This document shows positions 23,501 to 32,824 of a stretch of 64,000 nt of DNA, piece after piece. The notes below the pieces were generated by a model that ran no database searches, had not been told where the DNA came from, and saw only the letters and a list, made by a program, of their open reading frames with translations. The translations under genes were made by a program, and so were the position numbers. The stretch is from Rubritepida flocculans DSM 14296 (GTDB lineage Bacteria; Pseudomonadota; Alphaproteobacteria; Acetobacterales; Acetobacteraceae): contig NZ_AUDH01000012.1 in NCBI RefSeq assembly GCF_000425365.1, positions 1 through 64,000 of the forward strand. Direction: 5' to 3'. Within the stretch, counting starts at the first letter, position 1. The number at the start of each line of letters is the position of its first letter.

Positions 23501-24861
23501 CCGCGCCGGAACGCCGCCGCCGGATGGGGCGGGGCGAGGCGGTCGCGCCCGAACAGCTTGCGCCGCAGCGTGCCCGGCGCGTAGCGCGTCTTGTAGCGGC
23601 CGCGCCGCTGCAGCTCGGGCACCAGGAACTCCACCACGCCCTCCAAGGTCTCGGGCATCACCGCCGAGGCGAGGTTCAGCCCGTCCACCCCCGTCCGGTC
23701 CACCCAGTCGAGAAGCTGGTCCGCCACGGCGGGCGCATCGCCCACCAGCACCGGGCCATTGCCGCCGATGGCGGTGAACTCCGCCACCTCGCGCACGGTC
23801 CAGGAGCGCGCGGGATCGGCGCGGGTGATGTTCTCGAGCGCGGTGCGGATGGCGTCCGTCTCCACCTGCTCCACCCGCGCCTCGGGGTCGAGCGCGCCGA
23901 AGTCGAGCCCCGTCCAGCCCGACATCAGCGCCAGCGCGCCCTCCAGGCTGCGGTGGCGCAGGCACTCGGCGTAGCGGTCCTCCGCCTCGGCGCGGGTGGC
24001 GGCGACGATGGCGGTGAGCGAGGAGAGGATGCGCAGATCCTCCGGCGCCCGGCCCGCCGCGGCGGCCGCCTCGCGCAGCGCCGCCACGCGCGGGGCGATC
24101 ACCTCCACCGTCGGGCCGCTGACGAAAACGCATTCGGCATGCCGCCCGGCGAAGCGCCGCCCCGCGCTGGAGGTGCCCGCCTGGTAGAGCACGGGCGTGC
24201 GCTGCGGCGAGGGCTCGCAGAGATGGATCGCCTCGACGGAGAAATGCGCGCCCTGGTGGCGGATGGCGTGCACGCGCGCGGGGTCGGCGTAGAGGGTGCG
24301 CGCGCGGTCGCGCAGCACCGCGCCCTCCTCCCAGCTCTCCTCCCAGAGCCGGTAGGCCACCTCCATGTATTCCTCGGCGAGGTCGTAGCGCTCGTCGTGC
24401 GCGCGCAGCGCGGGCTGGCCGAGGGCGCGCGCCGCGCTGGCCAGGTAGCCGGTGACGATGTTCCAGCCGATGCGCCCCTCGGTCAGATGGTCGAGGGTGG
24501 AGAAGCGGCGCGCGAGCAGATAGGGCGGCTCATGGCTGAGGTTCACCGTGACGCCGAAGCCCAGATGCTCCGTCACCGCGGCCATGGCGGGGATGACGAG
24601 CAGCGGGTCGTTCGCCGGAACCTGGGTGGCGCGGGCGAGCGCCGTCTCCGGCCCGCCGCGGTGCACGTCGTAGAGGCCCAGCACATCGGCGAGGAAGACG
24701 CCGTCGAACAGCCCGCGCTCGCACAGCCGCGCGAGCCCGGTCCAGTGGCGCAGGTGGCGATACTCCGTGCTGTGGTCGCGCGGGTGCGTCCAGAGGCCGG
24801 GGGAGACATGCCCCACCGTGTTCATGGTGAAGGCGTGGAGCAGGATGTGGCGATCGGGCAT
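23497..24861 (-). CDS. NtaA/SnaA/DszA-type FMN-dependent monooxygenase
   Basis: Two-component flavin monooxygenase of the bacterial luciferase superfamily; family members oxidise nitrilotriacetate, dibenzothiophene sulfone or pristinamycin precursors with FMNH2 from a partner reductase. The 454 residues include the family features HPRDHSTEYRHL near the N terminus, TLDHLTEGRIGWNIVTGYL, and YQAGTSSAGRRFA. The start at 24861 begins MPDRHILLHAF, typical for the group. No flavin reductase gene is adjacent. Confidence 0.9.
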   Translation of the reverse strand: MPDRHILLHAFTMNTVGHVSPGLWTHPRDHSTEYRHLRHWTGLARLCERGLFDGVFLADVLGLYDVHRGGPETALARATQVPANDPLLVIPAMAAVTEHLGFGVTVNLSHEPPYLLARRFSTLDHLTEGRIGWNIVTGYLASAARALGQPALRAHDERYDLAEEYMEVAYRLWEESWEEGAVLRDRARTLYADPARVHAIRHQGAHFSVEAIHLCEPSPQRTPVLYQAGTSSAGRRFAGRHAECVFVSGPTVEVIAPRVAALREAAAAAGRAPEDLRILSSLTAIVAATRAEAEDRYAECLRHRSLEGALALMSGWTGLDFGALDPEARVEQVETDAIRTALENITRADPARSWTVREVAEFTAIGGNGPVLVGDAPAVADQLLDWVDRTGVDGLNLASAVMPETLEGVVEFLVPELQRRGRYKTRYAPGTLRRKLFGRDRLAPPHPAAAFRRG

Positions 24862-24942
24862 GGGCCGACGCTCCCCGAGGCCGCGGCGCGCGTCAACGCC
24901 GCGGGGATTGAGCCCGGCGCGCAACCCGCGCGATGATGCGCC

Positions 24943-25989
24943 ATGCCCGCATCCGCCCCGCCCCGCATCGCGCGCCTCGGATTCTTCACGCGGCTGCTGG
25001 ACGAGGCGGCGCCCGCCGAGCGCTATCGCCTCGCCACCGAACAGATCCGCCATGCCGAGGCGGAGGGCTTCGACGCCGCCTGGGTCGCGCAGCACCACTT
25101 CAACGCCGATGAGGGCGGGCTGCCCGCGCCCTTCGTCTTCCTCGCGCAGGTGGCGGCGCGCACCCAGCGCATCCGGCTCGGCACGGGCATCGTGACCCTG
25201 CCCATGGAACTGCCCCTCCGCGTGGCCGAGGATGCGAGCGTGCTCGACCTGCTCAGCGGCGGGCGGCTCGAGCTCGGCGTGGGCCCGGGCGGGAATCCGG
25301 CCGCCTTCGCCGCCTTCGGCCTCGACAACGCGCAGCGGCGCGAACTGTTCGAGGCGAATCTGACCCTGCTGCGCGAGGCGCTGGCCGGGCGGCCCCTGCC
25401 GGGCGGGGACCGCCTCTACCCCGCCGCGCCCGGGCTGCTCTCTCGGCTGTGGTTCGCGACCTTCTCGGTCGAGGGCGCGCGCGCGGCGGGGGCCATCGGC
25501 GCGGGGCTGCTGCTCTCGCGCACCCAGCCGCGCCCGGCCCATGCGCCCGAGGCGCAGCTCGCCGACATCCAGCTCCCGATGATCGAGGCCTATCGCGCCG
25601 CGCTGCCCGAGGGCGTGGCGCCGCGCATCCTCGCCTCGCGCTCGGTCTTCGTGGCGGAGGAGCGCGCGCTCGCGCTGCGCTTCGCCGAACAGGGGCTGGG
25701 GCGCTTCCACCGCCGCCTCGTCTCGCTCGGCCGCGCGGAGGGCGAGCCGCCCCCGGTGGAGGAGATGATCCGCCGGCAGGACGTGCATCTCGGCACGCCC
25801 GAGGAGGTGATCGCCTCGCTCTCCGCCGACGCCACGCTGCGCCACGCCACCGAACTCGCCGTGCAGGTGCATTCGGTAGACCCGCCGCACCCCTTCATCC
25901 TGCGCTCCATCGAGCTGGTGGCGCGCGAGGTGGCGCCCGCCTTCGGCTGGCGCCCCGCCCCTGCCCTTCCCGCCGCCCGCGTGGCGTGA
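24943..25989 (+). CDS. Luciferase-like monooxygenase (KPN_01858-type)
   Basis: A 348-residue F420/FMN-type luciferase-fold oxidoreductase. Motifs include FDAAWVAQHHFN, LGTGIVTLPMELPLRVAED and DLLSGGRLELGVGPGG. Followed directly by a CMD-domain and an AhpD-domain gene, it matches my recollection of a conserved three-gene cassette (KPN_01858/Avi_7170/Avi_7169 families) of unknown metabolic role. Divergent from the NtaA-type monooxygenase, 81 bp apart. Confidence 0.85.
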   Translation: MPASAPPRIARLGFFTRLLDEAAPAERYRLATEQIRHAEAEGFDAAWVAQHHFNADEGGLPAPFVFLAQVAARTQRIRLGTGIVTLPMELPLRVAEDASVLDLLSGGRLELGVGPGGNPAAFAAFGLDNAQRRELFEANLTLLREALAGRPLPGGDRLYPAAPGLLSRLWFATFSVEGARAAGAIGAGLLLSRTQPRPAHAPEAQLADIQLPMIEAYRAALPEGVAPRILASRSVFVAEERALALRFAEQGLGRFHRRLVSLGRAEGEPPPVEEMIRRQDVHLGTPEEVIASLSADATLRHATELAVQVHSVDPPHPFILRSIELVAREVAPAFGWRPAPALPAARVA

Positions 25990-26012
25990 TGCCCCCGCAA
26001 GGACCGAACCCG

Positions 26013-26606
26013 ATGGACCTGCTCGACAGCCTTCTGGGCGTGACGCCCGGCTCCGCCATGGACCGCATCCGCGCGCGGCGGCCGATCGCCCGCACCCACA
26101 CGCAGGAGAGCTATCGCGTCCTGCTCACCCCGGACTCGCCGGGCCGATTCACGGAGGCGGAGCGCTTCGCGGTGGCCGCCTATGTGGCCGCGCTGCACGG
26201 GGAAAGCCCGCTCGCCCGGCACTATGCGGCGGGGCTGGCGGCGCGCGCGCCCGAGCTGGCCGCGCCCGTCGCCGCCGCCGCCGCCGCGACGCGCGCCGAT
26301 GGCCCGCACGGCGCCTATCCGCCCGGCCCGCTCAGCGCCGAGGACACGCCCGCCCGCGGCTTCGCCCTGCCGCCGGAGGCCGCGGGCGCGCTGGGCCCGC
26401 GCCTCGCCGCCGCCTTCGCCCACGCGCATTTCCTGGTGTTCCACCCGCGCGACGCCGCGCCGCAGCGCTTCGCCCCGCTGCTCGCGGCCGGCTGGACCAC
26501 GCCCGAGATCGTCAGCCTTTCGCAGCTCGTCGCCTTCCTCGCCTATCAGCTTCGCGCCGCGCATGGCCTCGCCGTGCTCGCGCGCCATGTGGGAGACGCC
26601 GCATGA
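26013..26606 (+). CDS. CMD-domain protein (Avi_7170-type)
   Basis: A 197-residue helical protein of the carboxymuconolactone decarboxylase/AhpD superfamily, without the CxxC of true AhpD. The start MDLLDSLLG at 26013 is preceded by AAGGA at good spacing. An ATG at 25989 that overlaps the previous stop (TGATG) would add eight residues. Its 3' end overlaps the next gene by 4 bp (ATGA). Co-translation with the AhpD-type partner suggests a heteromeric enzyme. Confidence 0.78.
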   Translation: MDLLDSLLGVTPGSAMDRIRARRPIARTHTQESYRVLLTPDSPGRFTEAERFAVAAYVAALHGESPLARHYAAGLAARAPELAAPVAAAAAATRADGPHGAYPPGPLSAEDTPARGFALPPEAAGALGPRLAAAFAHAHFLVFHPRDAAPQRFAPLLAAGWTTPEIVSLSQLVAFLAYQLRAAHGLAVLARHVGDAA

Positions 26607-27199
26607 CCGACGCGATCCTCACCCCCTCGGGCCACCAGGCGCCCGTCGCCTTCACGCGCGCGATGCTGGACTGGCTGCCCTGGCTCGAACCCCTCGCCGA
26701 GGAGGCGCTGACGCCGCGCCACATGGAAGCGCTGGTGGACAAGGCGCGCGCGAAATCGGCCTATTTCCGCCTTCTGGCGCATGACCCGGACGCGCTGGAG
26801 CACCGCACCCGCACCGACAAGGACATCTTCTACAACACCGAGGGCGGGCTGCCGCGCGCGGAGCGCGAGCTGGCCGCCGCCGCGGCCTCGCGCGTCAACG
26901 GCTGCATCTACTGCGCCTCCGTCCACGCGCGCCACGCCGTCACCTACTCGAAGCGCGAGGCGGAGGTGGACCGGCTGCTGGCCGAGGGTGTCGCGGCGGA
27001 TCTCGGCGAGCGCTGGAACGCCATCGTCGAGGCGGCGGTGGATCTCACCGTCACACCCATCCGCTTCGGCGACGCGCATGTGCGGCGTCTGCGCGCGGCG
27101 GGGCTGGAGGACGAGGCGATCAGCGACCTGATCCACGCCGCCGCCTTCTTCAACTGGGCGAACCGGCTGATGCTCTCGCTGGGCGAGCCGGCGTTGTAG
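26603..27199 (+). CDS. Alkylhydroperoxidase-domain protein (Avi_7169-type)
   Basis: A 198-residue AhpD-like protein. The redox motif C101-I-Y-C104 followed by H108 (CIYCASVHA) is intact, as in AhpD-type peroxidases. The C-terminal helix FFNWANRLMLSLGE is also typical of the fold. Last gene of the cassette; it could dispose of peroxide formed by the flavin monooxygenases or act on their product. The 273 bp that follow contain no gene I can support. Confidence 0.85.
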   Translation: MTDAILTPSGHQAPVAFTRAMLDWLPWLEPLAEEALTPRHMEALVDKARAKSAYFRLLAHDPDALEHRTRTDKDIFYNTEGGLPRAERELAAAAASRVNGCIYCASVHARHAVTYSKREAEVDRLLAEGVAADLGERWNAIVEAAVDLTVTPIRFGDAHVRRLRAAGLEDEAISDLIHAAAFFNWANRLMLSLGEPAL

Positions 27200-27472
27200 G
27201 ACGAGCGGCCGTCACGCCGGAGGTCGCAGCGACGATGAGGGGGGCTTGAGCCACAGGCCGGTCTCTCCAGCCATCGCCCAGCAGAAGAAGCGCGTTCACC
27301 CGGCGGTGAGCCGCGCTCTGCCGCTGCCGGGGCAGCGCCGAAAGGGAACGGGCCCGCCCCTCAACCCAGCCGCCGCCCGTCACCGGGGCAGGCAGAGCGC
27401 GCGTCGCGACCACGGCGGATCAGGCCACGCCGCGTTGCTGTGAGCAGATGTCGGCGCTCGCGCCCGCCCGTG

Positions 27473-27868
27473 TCAGGCCCGCACGCCCACCTGCTCGATG
27501 CGCTCGATCCAGGGGTCGAGCGCGAGGGCGAAGCGCACCATCTCGCCCAGCAGTTCCACCGCCGTCTCGCGCGTGGGAGCCTCGGCCTCCACGGCCAGGC
27601 GATGATCGGGGGTGAGGCGCAGCCGCCAGCCCTTGGGCAGTTCCTGGGGCAGCCGGGCCGCGGCCTCGAAGACCATGCGCCGGTTCGCGCCGGGCTCGGC
27701 GGTGGAAGGGATCCGGCCGGCGATGGCGCGCAGGCGCAGCCGATCTCCCTGCCATTCCGCCTCGCAGCGGCGGCCACGCCAGTCGAAGCGCAGCGCGGGC
27801 CGCAGCCCGGGCTCACGCGGGGAAAGCCTGCCGTCGCGCGCGACGGCGAAGGGGCCGAGCGTCAACAT
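27473..27868 (-). CDS. Conserved-looking hypothetical protein, 131 aa
   Basis: A soluble protein of unknown function with no signal peptide or membrane segment. It looks like a small alpha/beta domain: strands around PALRFDWRGRRCEAEWQGD, RLRLTPDHRLAVEAE and a C-terminal helix LLGEMVRFALALDPWIERIEQVGVRA. It is divergent from psd, 47 bp apart, and ends with regular codon usage. Function cannot be inferred. Confidence 0.6.
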   Translation of the reverse strand: MLTLGPFAVARDGRLSPREPGLRPALRFDWRGRRCEAEWQGDRLRLRAIAGRIPSTAEPGANRRMVFEAAARLPQELPKGWRLRLTPDHRLAVEAEAPTRETAVELLGEMVRFALALDPWIERIEQVGVRA

Positions 27869-27915
27869 GGGGCCAAGCTTGCCCCGCCTCGGTTAAGGGA
27901 GGATAAACCGCGCCC

Positions 27916-28590
27916 ATGTCCCTCGGCCGCAGCCTCTCCCTCGTCCTCGCCCCGCCGCATCCGGCCGGGCGCGTGTTCATCTATGCCGGCGCGGGCGTGG
28001 CGGTGCTGGGCGGGCTGATCCTGGGCGCCTGGCTGTTCTGGCTGGGCGCGGCCTTCACCCTGTTCTGCCTCTATTTCTTCCGCGACCCCGAGCGCGTGCC
28101 GCCGCCCCGCCCGGGCCTCGTCCTCGCACCCGCGGACGGCAAGGTGGTGATGGTGAGCGAGGCCGCGCCCCCGCCCGAGCTCGAGATGGGAAGCGCCCCG
28201 CGCTGGCGCGTGGCCATCTTCCTCTCCGTCCTCGACGTGCATGTGAACCGCTCCCCGGTGGAGGGGCGCGTCGGGCGCATCGCCTACCGGCACGGCGCCT
28301 TCATCGACGCGAGCCTCGACAAGGCCAACGAGACGAACGAGCGCAACGCGCTGCGCCTCGATCTGCCCGATGGCCGCAGCCTCGGCTGCGTGCAGATCGC
28401 GGGGCTGGTGGCGCGGCGCATCGTCTGCACCGTGCGCGAGGGGGATCACCTCTCGGCCGGCGAACGCTTCGGCATCATCCGCTTCGGCAGCCGCGTGGAC
28501 GTCTATCTGCCCGAAGGGGTGCGGCCGCTGGTGCTGGTGGGCCAGACCATGATCGGCGGCGAGACGATCCTCGCCGATCTGCGCGCGTGA
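27916..28590 (+). CDS. psd: Phosphatidylserine decarboxylase proenzyme (short type)
   Basis: Membrane-associated pyruvoyl enzyme that makes phosphatidylethanolamine from phosphatidylserine. The 224-residue proenzyme has N-terminal membrane segments (about 20-50), the FRDPER motif, ADGKVV, and the autocleavage site G191-S192 in RFGSRVDVYLP, where S192 becomes the pyruvoyl group. This is the short form common in alphaproteobacteria. It overlaps pssA by 4 bp (GTGA). Confidence 0.95.
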   Translation: MSLGRSLSLVLAPPHPAGRVFIYAGAGVAVLGGLILGAWLFWLGAAFTLFCLYFFRDPERVPPPRPGLVLAPADGKVVMVSEAAPPPELEMGSAPRWRVAIFLSVLDVHVNRSPVEGRVGRIAYRHGAFIDASLDKANETNERNALRLDLPDGRSLGCVQIAGLVARRIVCTVREGDHLSAGERFGIIRFGSRVDVYLPEGVRPLVLVGQTMIGGETILADLRA

Positions 28591-29462
28591 CCAGGGAGGG
28601 CCTGCGCACGCGGCTGAGGCGTCTGCGCCCGCGCCAGCGCCCGCGCTATCGCGGCCCCTCCTTCAACCGGGTCATCCCCAACCTGCTGACCATGGTGGGG
28701 CTCTGCGCCGGGCTGGTGGCCATCCGATTCGCGCTCGAGGGCCGTTTCCCCCAGGCGGCGGCCTTCATCGTCGCCGCCGGCGTGATCGATGGGCTGGACG
28801 GGCGAATCGCCCGGCTGCTCAAGGGCACCAGCCGCTTCGGGGCGGAGTTCGACAGCCTCTCGGACTTCCTGTGTTTCGGCGTCGCGCCCGCCCTCGTGCT
28901 CTATCTCTGGACGCTGCAGCATGCGGGGCCCATCGGCTTCATTCCCTGCGTGCTCTTCGCCGTGTGCAGCGCGCTCAGGCTCGCGCGCTTCAACGCTGCG
29001 AGCATCTCCGAGCCCGGGGCCCCCCCGGTGGTGAAGCCGGCCTATGCCTATAATTTCTTCACCGGCGTGCCGGCGCCGGCGGGGGCCGGGCTCGCTTTGT
29101 TTCCGCTCTTCGCCTGGCTCGCCTTCTCCGAATCGGGCTGGGCCGCCACGGCCGAGGCCATCCGCCACCCCGCGCTCGCCGCCGCCATGCTCTTCCTGGT
29201 GGGCGGGCTGATGGTGAGCACCCTGCCCACCTGGTCCTTCAAGAACTTCAAGATCCCGGCCGAACGGGTGCTGCCCCTCTTCCTCGGCGTGGGGGCCTAT
29301 CTCGCCTTCCTCGTCACAGAGCCCTGGGCGGCGCTGGCGCTGGCGGGCGTGATCTATGCGGGGATGCTGTTCTTCTCCGTCCGCTCCTATCGCCGCCTCA
29401 AGCGGGAGGCGGAGCTGCTGCGCGGGCCGGAGGCGGTGGAGCAGCCGCGCGCCGCCGGATGA
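28587..29462 (+). CDS. pssA: CDP-diacylglycerol--serine O-phosphatidyltransferase
   Basis: Integral membrane enzyme making phosphatidylserine, the substrate of Psd. The 291 residues start at GTG and show the CDP-alcohol phosphotransferase motif D68-GLDG-RIAR with G85, D89 and D93 in register. There are several transmembrane helices after it. Translationally coupled at both ends: 4-bp overlap with psd and 4-bp overlap with the phosphatase gene. Confidence 0.96.
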   Translation: MTREGLRTRLRRLRPRQRPRYRGPSFNRVIPNLLTMVGLCAGLVAIRFALEGRFPQAAAFIVAAGVIDGLDGRIARLLKGTSRFGAEFDSLSDFLCFGVAPALVLYLWTLQHAGPIGFIPCVLFAVCSALRLARFNAASISEPGAPPVVKPAYAYNFFTGVPAPAGAGLALFPLFAWLAFSESGWAATAEAIRHPALAAAMLFLVGGLMVSTLPTWSFKNFKIPAERVLPLFLGVGAYLAFLVTEPWAALALAGVIYAGMLFFSVRSYRRLKREAELLRGPEAVEQPRAAG

Positions 29463-29851
29463 TCCTGGCGGGCGTCCGGCTCGGGGCCGGGCCTTTCGCC
29501 GCGCTGCCGCCGGGTGCCTTCGGCCTCTGCCTCGATCCGCACGCGCCCAACCGCGCCGAGGCCGCGCTGACGCTCGACATCGAGGATTTCGGCCTGCCCG
29601 AGCCCGCGGCGCTGCGCGCCACGCTGGATGCGCTGAAGGCGGCGATGGCGCGCGAGCCGGAGCGCCTGTTCTACATCGGCTGCCGCGCCGGGCTGGGGCG
29701 CACCGGCACGGTGCTCGCCTGCCTCGCCGCCGAATGCGGCGTGCCGGGCGACCCGGTGGCCTGGGTGCGCGCGCGGCACGATCCGCGCGCGGTGGAAACG
29801 CCGGCGCAGGAGGCCTTCGCGCGCGCCTGGCTCAGCCCTTCTCGATGGTGA
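29459..29851 (+). CDS. Protein-tyrosine-phosphatase-like protein (CX5R)
   Basis: A 130-residue cytoplasmic protein with the cysteine phosphatase signature C75-RAGLG-R81-TGT and an upstream acidic loop LDIEDFGLP (D43 a candidate general acid). The residue before the nucleophilic cysteine is Gly rather than the usual His. It overlaps pssA by 4 bp (ATGA), so it is made with phospholipid enzymes. Phosphatidylglycerophosphate phosphatase (PgpP/PTPMT1-like) is one possibility, but that is inference from position. It overlaps the convergent fabI by 20 bp. Confidence 0.75.
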   Translation: MILAGVRLGAGPFAALPPGAFGLCLDPHAPNRAEAALTLDIEDFGLPEPAALRATLDALKAAMAREPERLFYIGCRAGLGRTGTVLACLAAECGVPGDPVAWVRARHDPRAVETPAQEAFARAWLSPSRW

Positions 29852-30677
29852 GATCGGGCGCGTCGGGGTTCTTCATGCCGACGATGTGATAGCCGCAATC
29901 CACGTGGTGCACCTCGCCCGTGACGCCGGTGCTGAGCGGGCTGAGCAGGTAGAGCCCCGCGCCCCCCACCTCGTCCAGCGCCACGTTGCGGCGCATGGGC
30001 GAGTTGTATTCGTTCCACTTCAGGATGTAGCGGAAATCGCCGATGCCGCTCGCCGCGAGCGTCTTGATCGGGCCGGCGCTGATGGCGTTGACGCGGATGC
30101 CCTCCCCGCCCAGGTCGGCGGCCATGTAGCGCACGCTGGCCTCCAGCGCCGCCTTGGCCACGCCCATCACGTTGTAGTGCGGCGTCCAGCGCTCGGCGCC
30201 GAGGTAGGTCAGCGTCAGCAGCGCCCCGCCCGGGCCCATCAGCGCCGCCGCGCGGCGGCCCGTGGCGGCGAAGGAGTAGCAGGAGATGTCCAGCGCCTGC
30301 AGGAAGGCCTCGCGCGGGGTGTCGAGGAAGCGGCCGCGCAGATACTGCTTGTCGGCGAAGCCGATGGCGTGGACGAAGAAGTCGAGCCGCCCCCAGCGCT
30401 CCTCGATGGCGCCGAAGGCGGCGTCCATGTCCTCGTCGCTCGCCACGTCGCAGGGCAGCACGATGTCGCTGCCCACGGATTCCGCCAGCGGCCGCACCCG
30501 CTTCTCCAGCGCCTCGCCCTGGTAGGTGAAGGCCAGCTCCGCCCCCTGCGCCGCCACGGCGCGCGCGATGGCCCAGGCGATGGAGCGGTTGTTGGCCACG
30601 CCCATGATCAGGCCCCGCCTGCCCTGCATCAGCGTTCCGGTCGGCAGGGCGGCTTCGGCGTCTTCCGTCATGGTCAT
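29832..30677 (-). CDS. fabI: Enoyl-[acyl-carrier-protein] reductase (NADH)
   Basis: Final reduction step of fatty-acid elongation. The 281 residues have the FabI-type nucleotide site [13 protein letters not shown] (26-38) and catalytic Y158, Y168 and K175 in [19 protein letters not shown], with the characteristic Y-x6-K spacing. Start at 30677 (MTMTED); the ATG at 30671 is an alternative. It is divergent from pdxH, a frequent alphaproteobacterial neighbour. Confidence 0.95.
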   Translation of the reverse strand: MTMTEDAEAALPTGTLMQGRRGLIMGVANNRSIAWAIARAVAAQGAELAFTYQGEALEKRVRPLAESVGSDIVLPCDVASDEDMDAAFGAIEERWGRLDFFVHAIGFADKQYLRGRFLDTPREAFLQALDISCYSFAATGRRAAALMGPGGALLTLTYLGAERWTPHYNVMGVAKAALEASVRYMAADLGGEGIRVNAISAGPIKTLAASGIGDFRYILKWNEYNSPMRRNVALDEVGGAGLYLLSPLSTGVTGEVHHVDCGYHIVGMKNPDAPDLTIEKG

Positions 30678-30761
30678 CCGTGCGGGCGGTTGCGGGGCGG
30701 GGGGCGTGGTGGCACATGCCCCACAGGCGGGCAAGGCCCCCGAACCCCGGATGCGGACCCC

Positions 30762-31337
30762 ATGACAGACCCCCACGCGCTCTTCGCCGACTGGATGGCG
30801 GAGGCGACGAAGACCGAGCCCAACGACCCCAACGCCATGTGCCTCGCCACAGCCACGCCCGATGGGCGGCCCTCGGCGCGCATGGTGCTGCTCAAGGGCC
30901 AGGACGCGCGCGGCTTCGTGTTCTACACCAACCTCGACTCCCGCAAGGGCGGAGAGCTGGCCGCCAACCCCCGGGCGGCGCTGTGCTTCCACTGGAAGAC
31001 ACTGGCGCGCAGCGTGCGCGTGGAGGGCCCGGTGGAGCCCGTCACGGCGGAGGAGGCGGACGCCTACTTCGCCACACGCGCGCGCCCCTCGCGCATCGGC
31101 GCATGGGCCTCGAAGCAGTCCCGCCCGCTCGAGGGGCGCTGGGCGCTCGAGAAGGCGGTGGCGGAGTACACGCTGAAGTTCGGCCTGGGCGAGATCCCCC
31201 GCCCGCCGCACTGGTCGGGCTTCCGCGTGCTGCCCGAGCGCATCGAGTTCTGGCGCGACATGCCCTTCCGCCTGCACGAGCGGCGCGTGTTCCACCGCAC
31301 CGATGAAGGCTGGCGGGAGGAGCTGCTCTACCCCTGA
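30762..31337 (+). CDS. pdxH: Pyridoxamine 5'-phosphate oxidase
   Basis: FMN enzyme that oxidises PNP or PMP to pyridoxal phosphate. The 191 residues contain SARMVLLKG and [13 protein letters not shown] (FMN site), [11 protein letters not shown], and the C-terminal [12 protein letters not shown] substrate-binding segment with E/R residues. Length is normal. The TGA stop shares its A with the ATG of the next gene. Confidence 0.97.
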   Translation: MTDPHALFADWMAEATKTEPNDPNAMCLATATPDGRPSARMVLLKGQDARGFVFYTNLDSRKGGELAANPRAALCFHWKTLARSVRVEGPVEPVTAEEADAYFATRARPSRIGAWASKQSRPLEGRWALEKAVAEYTLKFGLGEIPRPPHWSGFRVLPERIEFWRDMPFRLHERRVFHRTDEGWREELLYP

Positions 31338-32788
31338 TGGAGATCCCGCCCGAACAGCAGGAGGTGGCCGCCTTCCTCGCCCGCCGCACGGGCGAGGGCG
31401 TGGTGCGGACGCACATCTCGGCCGTGTTCCTGGGGCGGGAGGAGGCGCTGAAGCTCAAGAAGGCCGTGGATCTCGGCTTTCTCGACTTCACCCGGCGCGA
31501 GGAGCGCGCGCGGCTGCTGCGCCACGAATTCGCGCTGAACGCGCCGAATGCGCCGGGCCTCTATCTCGGCGTCTCGGCCATCACCCGCGCGCCCGACGGC
31601 AGCCTCGCCCTCGACGGCCCGGGCGAGGCGCTGGACTGGGTGCTGCGGATGCGCCGCCTGCCGCGCGAGGCCTTCCTCGACGCGCATGGCCCGCTCGAGG
31701 AGGCGCTGCTCGACGCCACGGCCGATGCGGTCGCCGCCCTGCACGCGCGCGCGCCGCGGCGCGAGGGCGATGGCGGGATGGAGGCCATTCTCGCCGGCAA
31801 TCTGCGGGCCGCGCTCTCCGCCGGGCTCGATCCCGACGCGGCGCGCGCCTGGCACGCGGCGGCGGCGGCGCGGCACGCGGCGCTCGGCCCCTGGCTCGCG
31901 GAGCGCGCGGCGGGGGGCTTCCTGCGCCGCTGCCATGGCGACCTGCATCTGGGCAATCTCTGCCTGCTGGACGGCGCGCCGCACGCCTTCGACGCGCTGG
32001 AGTTCGACGAGGCGCTGGCCACCATCGACGTGGGCTACGACCTCGCCTTCCTGCTGATGGACCTGGACCAGCGCCAGGGCCGGCGCGCGGCGAACCGGGT
32101 GCTGAACCGCTATGTGGCGCGCACGGGCGATGCGGCGCTGGTGCGCGGCCTGCCGCTCTGGCTCTCGCTGCGCGCCTTCATCCGCGCCCATGTGGCGGCG
32201 CGCAAGGAGGAGGATCCGCGCCCGCTGCTGGCCGCCGCGCGCGCCTATCTCGATCCGGCGCCGGCGCGGCTTCTCGCGATCGGCGGGCTGCAGGGCACGG
32301 GCAAGTCGCGCCTCGCGCGCGCGCTCGCCCCCGGGCTCGGCCCCGCGCCCGGCGCGCTGGTGCTGCGCAGCGACGAAATCCGCAAGCGGCGCGCGGGGCT
32401 CGCGCCCGAGCAGCGCCTGCCCGAATCCGCCTACAGCGCCGAGGAGAGCGCGGCCGTCTTCGCCGAACTCGCGGCCATGGCGCGCGCGGCGCTGCAGGGC
32501 GGCCACGCCGCCATCGCCGACGCGGCCTTCCTGCGCCCCGAGGAGCGCGCGCTGATCGAAGCCGCCGGCGCGCCCTTCACCGGAATCTGGCTCACCGCGC
32601 CGCTCGGCGTGCTGCGCGCGCGCATCGCCGCCCGCCGCGGCGACGCCTCGGACGCCACCGTGGCGGTGCTCGAGCAGGCGGCGCGGCGCGAGACGGGCCC
32701 CATCTCCTGGCATGTGGTGGATGCCGGCGACGACCCCCTGCCCGCGGTGCGGAAGTTGCTGGACTCCGAGCCCCCGCCCTCGCCATAA
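31337..32788 (+). CDS. Fused aminoglycoside-phosphotransferase-like kinase / P-loop ATPase
   Basis: A 483-residue two-domain protein. The N-terminal half is an APH/choline-kinase fold with the catalytic loop H200-G-D202-LHLGNL and the metal site in EFDEALATIDVGYDLAFL. The C-terminal half is a gluconate-kinase-like P-loop NTPase with GLQGTGKS at 317-324 and a lid with several arginines. This fusion recurs in proteobacteria, but no substrate is established. It shares one base with the pdxH stop, so it is co-translated with it. Confidence 0.85.
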   Translation: MEIPPEQQEVAAFLARRTGEGVVRTHISAVFLGREEALKLKKAVDLGFLDFTRREERARLLRHEFALNAPNAPGLYLGVSAITRAPDGSLALDGPGEALDWVLRMRRLPREAFLDAHGPLEEALLDATADAVAALHARAPRREGDGGMEAILAGNLRAALSAGLDPDAARAWHAAAAARHAALGPWLAERAAGGFLRRCHGDLHLGNLCLLDGAPHAFDALEFDEALATIDVGYDLAFLLMDLDQRQGRRAANRVLNRYVARTGDAALVRGLPLWLSLRAFIRAHVAARKEEDPRPLLAAARAYLDPAPARLLAIGGLQGTGKSRLARALAPGLGPAPGALVLRSDEIRKRRAGLAPEQRLPESAYSAEESAAVFAELAAMARAALQGGHAAIADAAFLRPEERALIEAAGAPFTGIWLTAPLGVLRARIAARRGDASDATVAVLEQAARRETGPISWHVVDAGDDPLPAVRKLLDSEPPPSP

Positions 32789-32824
32789 CCACGCGCGAAA
32801 CGAATGGGTTGAGGAACCGGGACC

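Noticed and set aside
27200-27472. Possible degenerate repeat copy starting at the AhpD stop (GCGGCCGTCACGCCGGAGG)
   Set aside because: Only about 20 bases resemble the 5' palindrome, the stop is TAG not TGA, and no core or 3' arms follow. I see nothing else in this gap.
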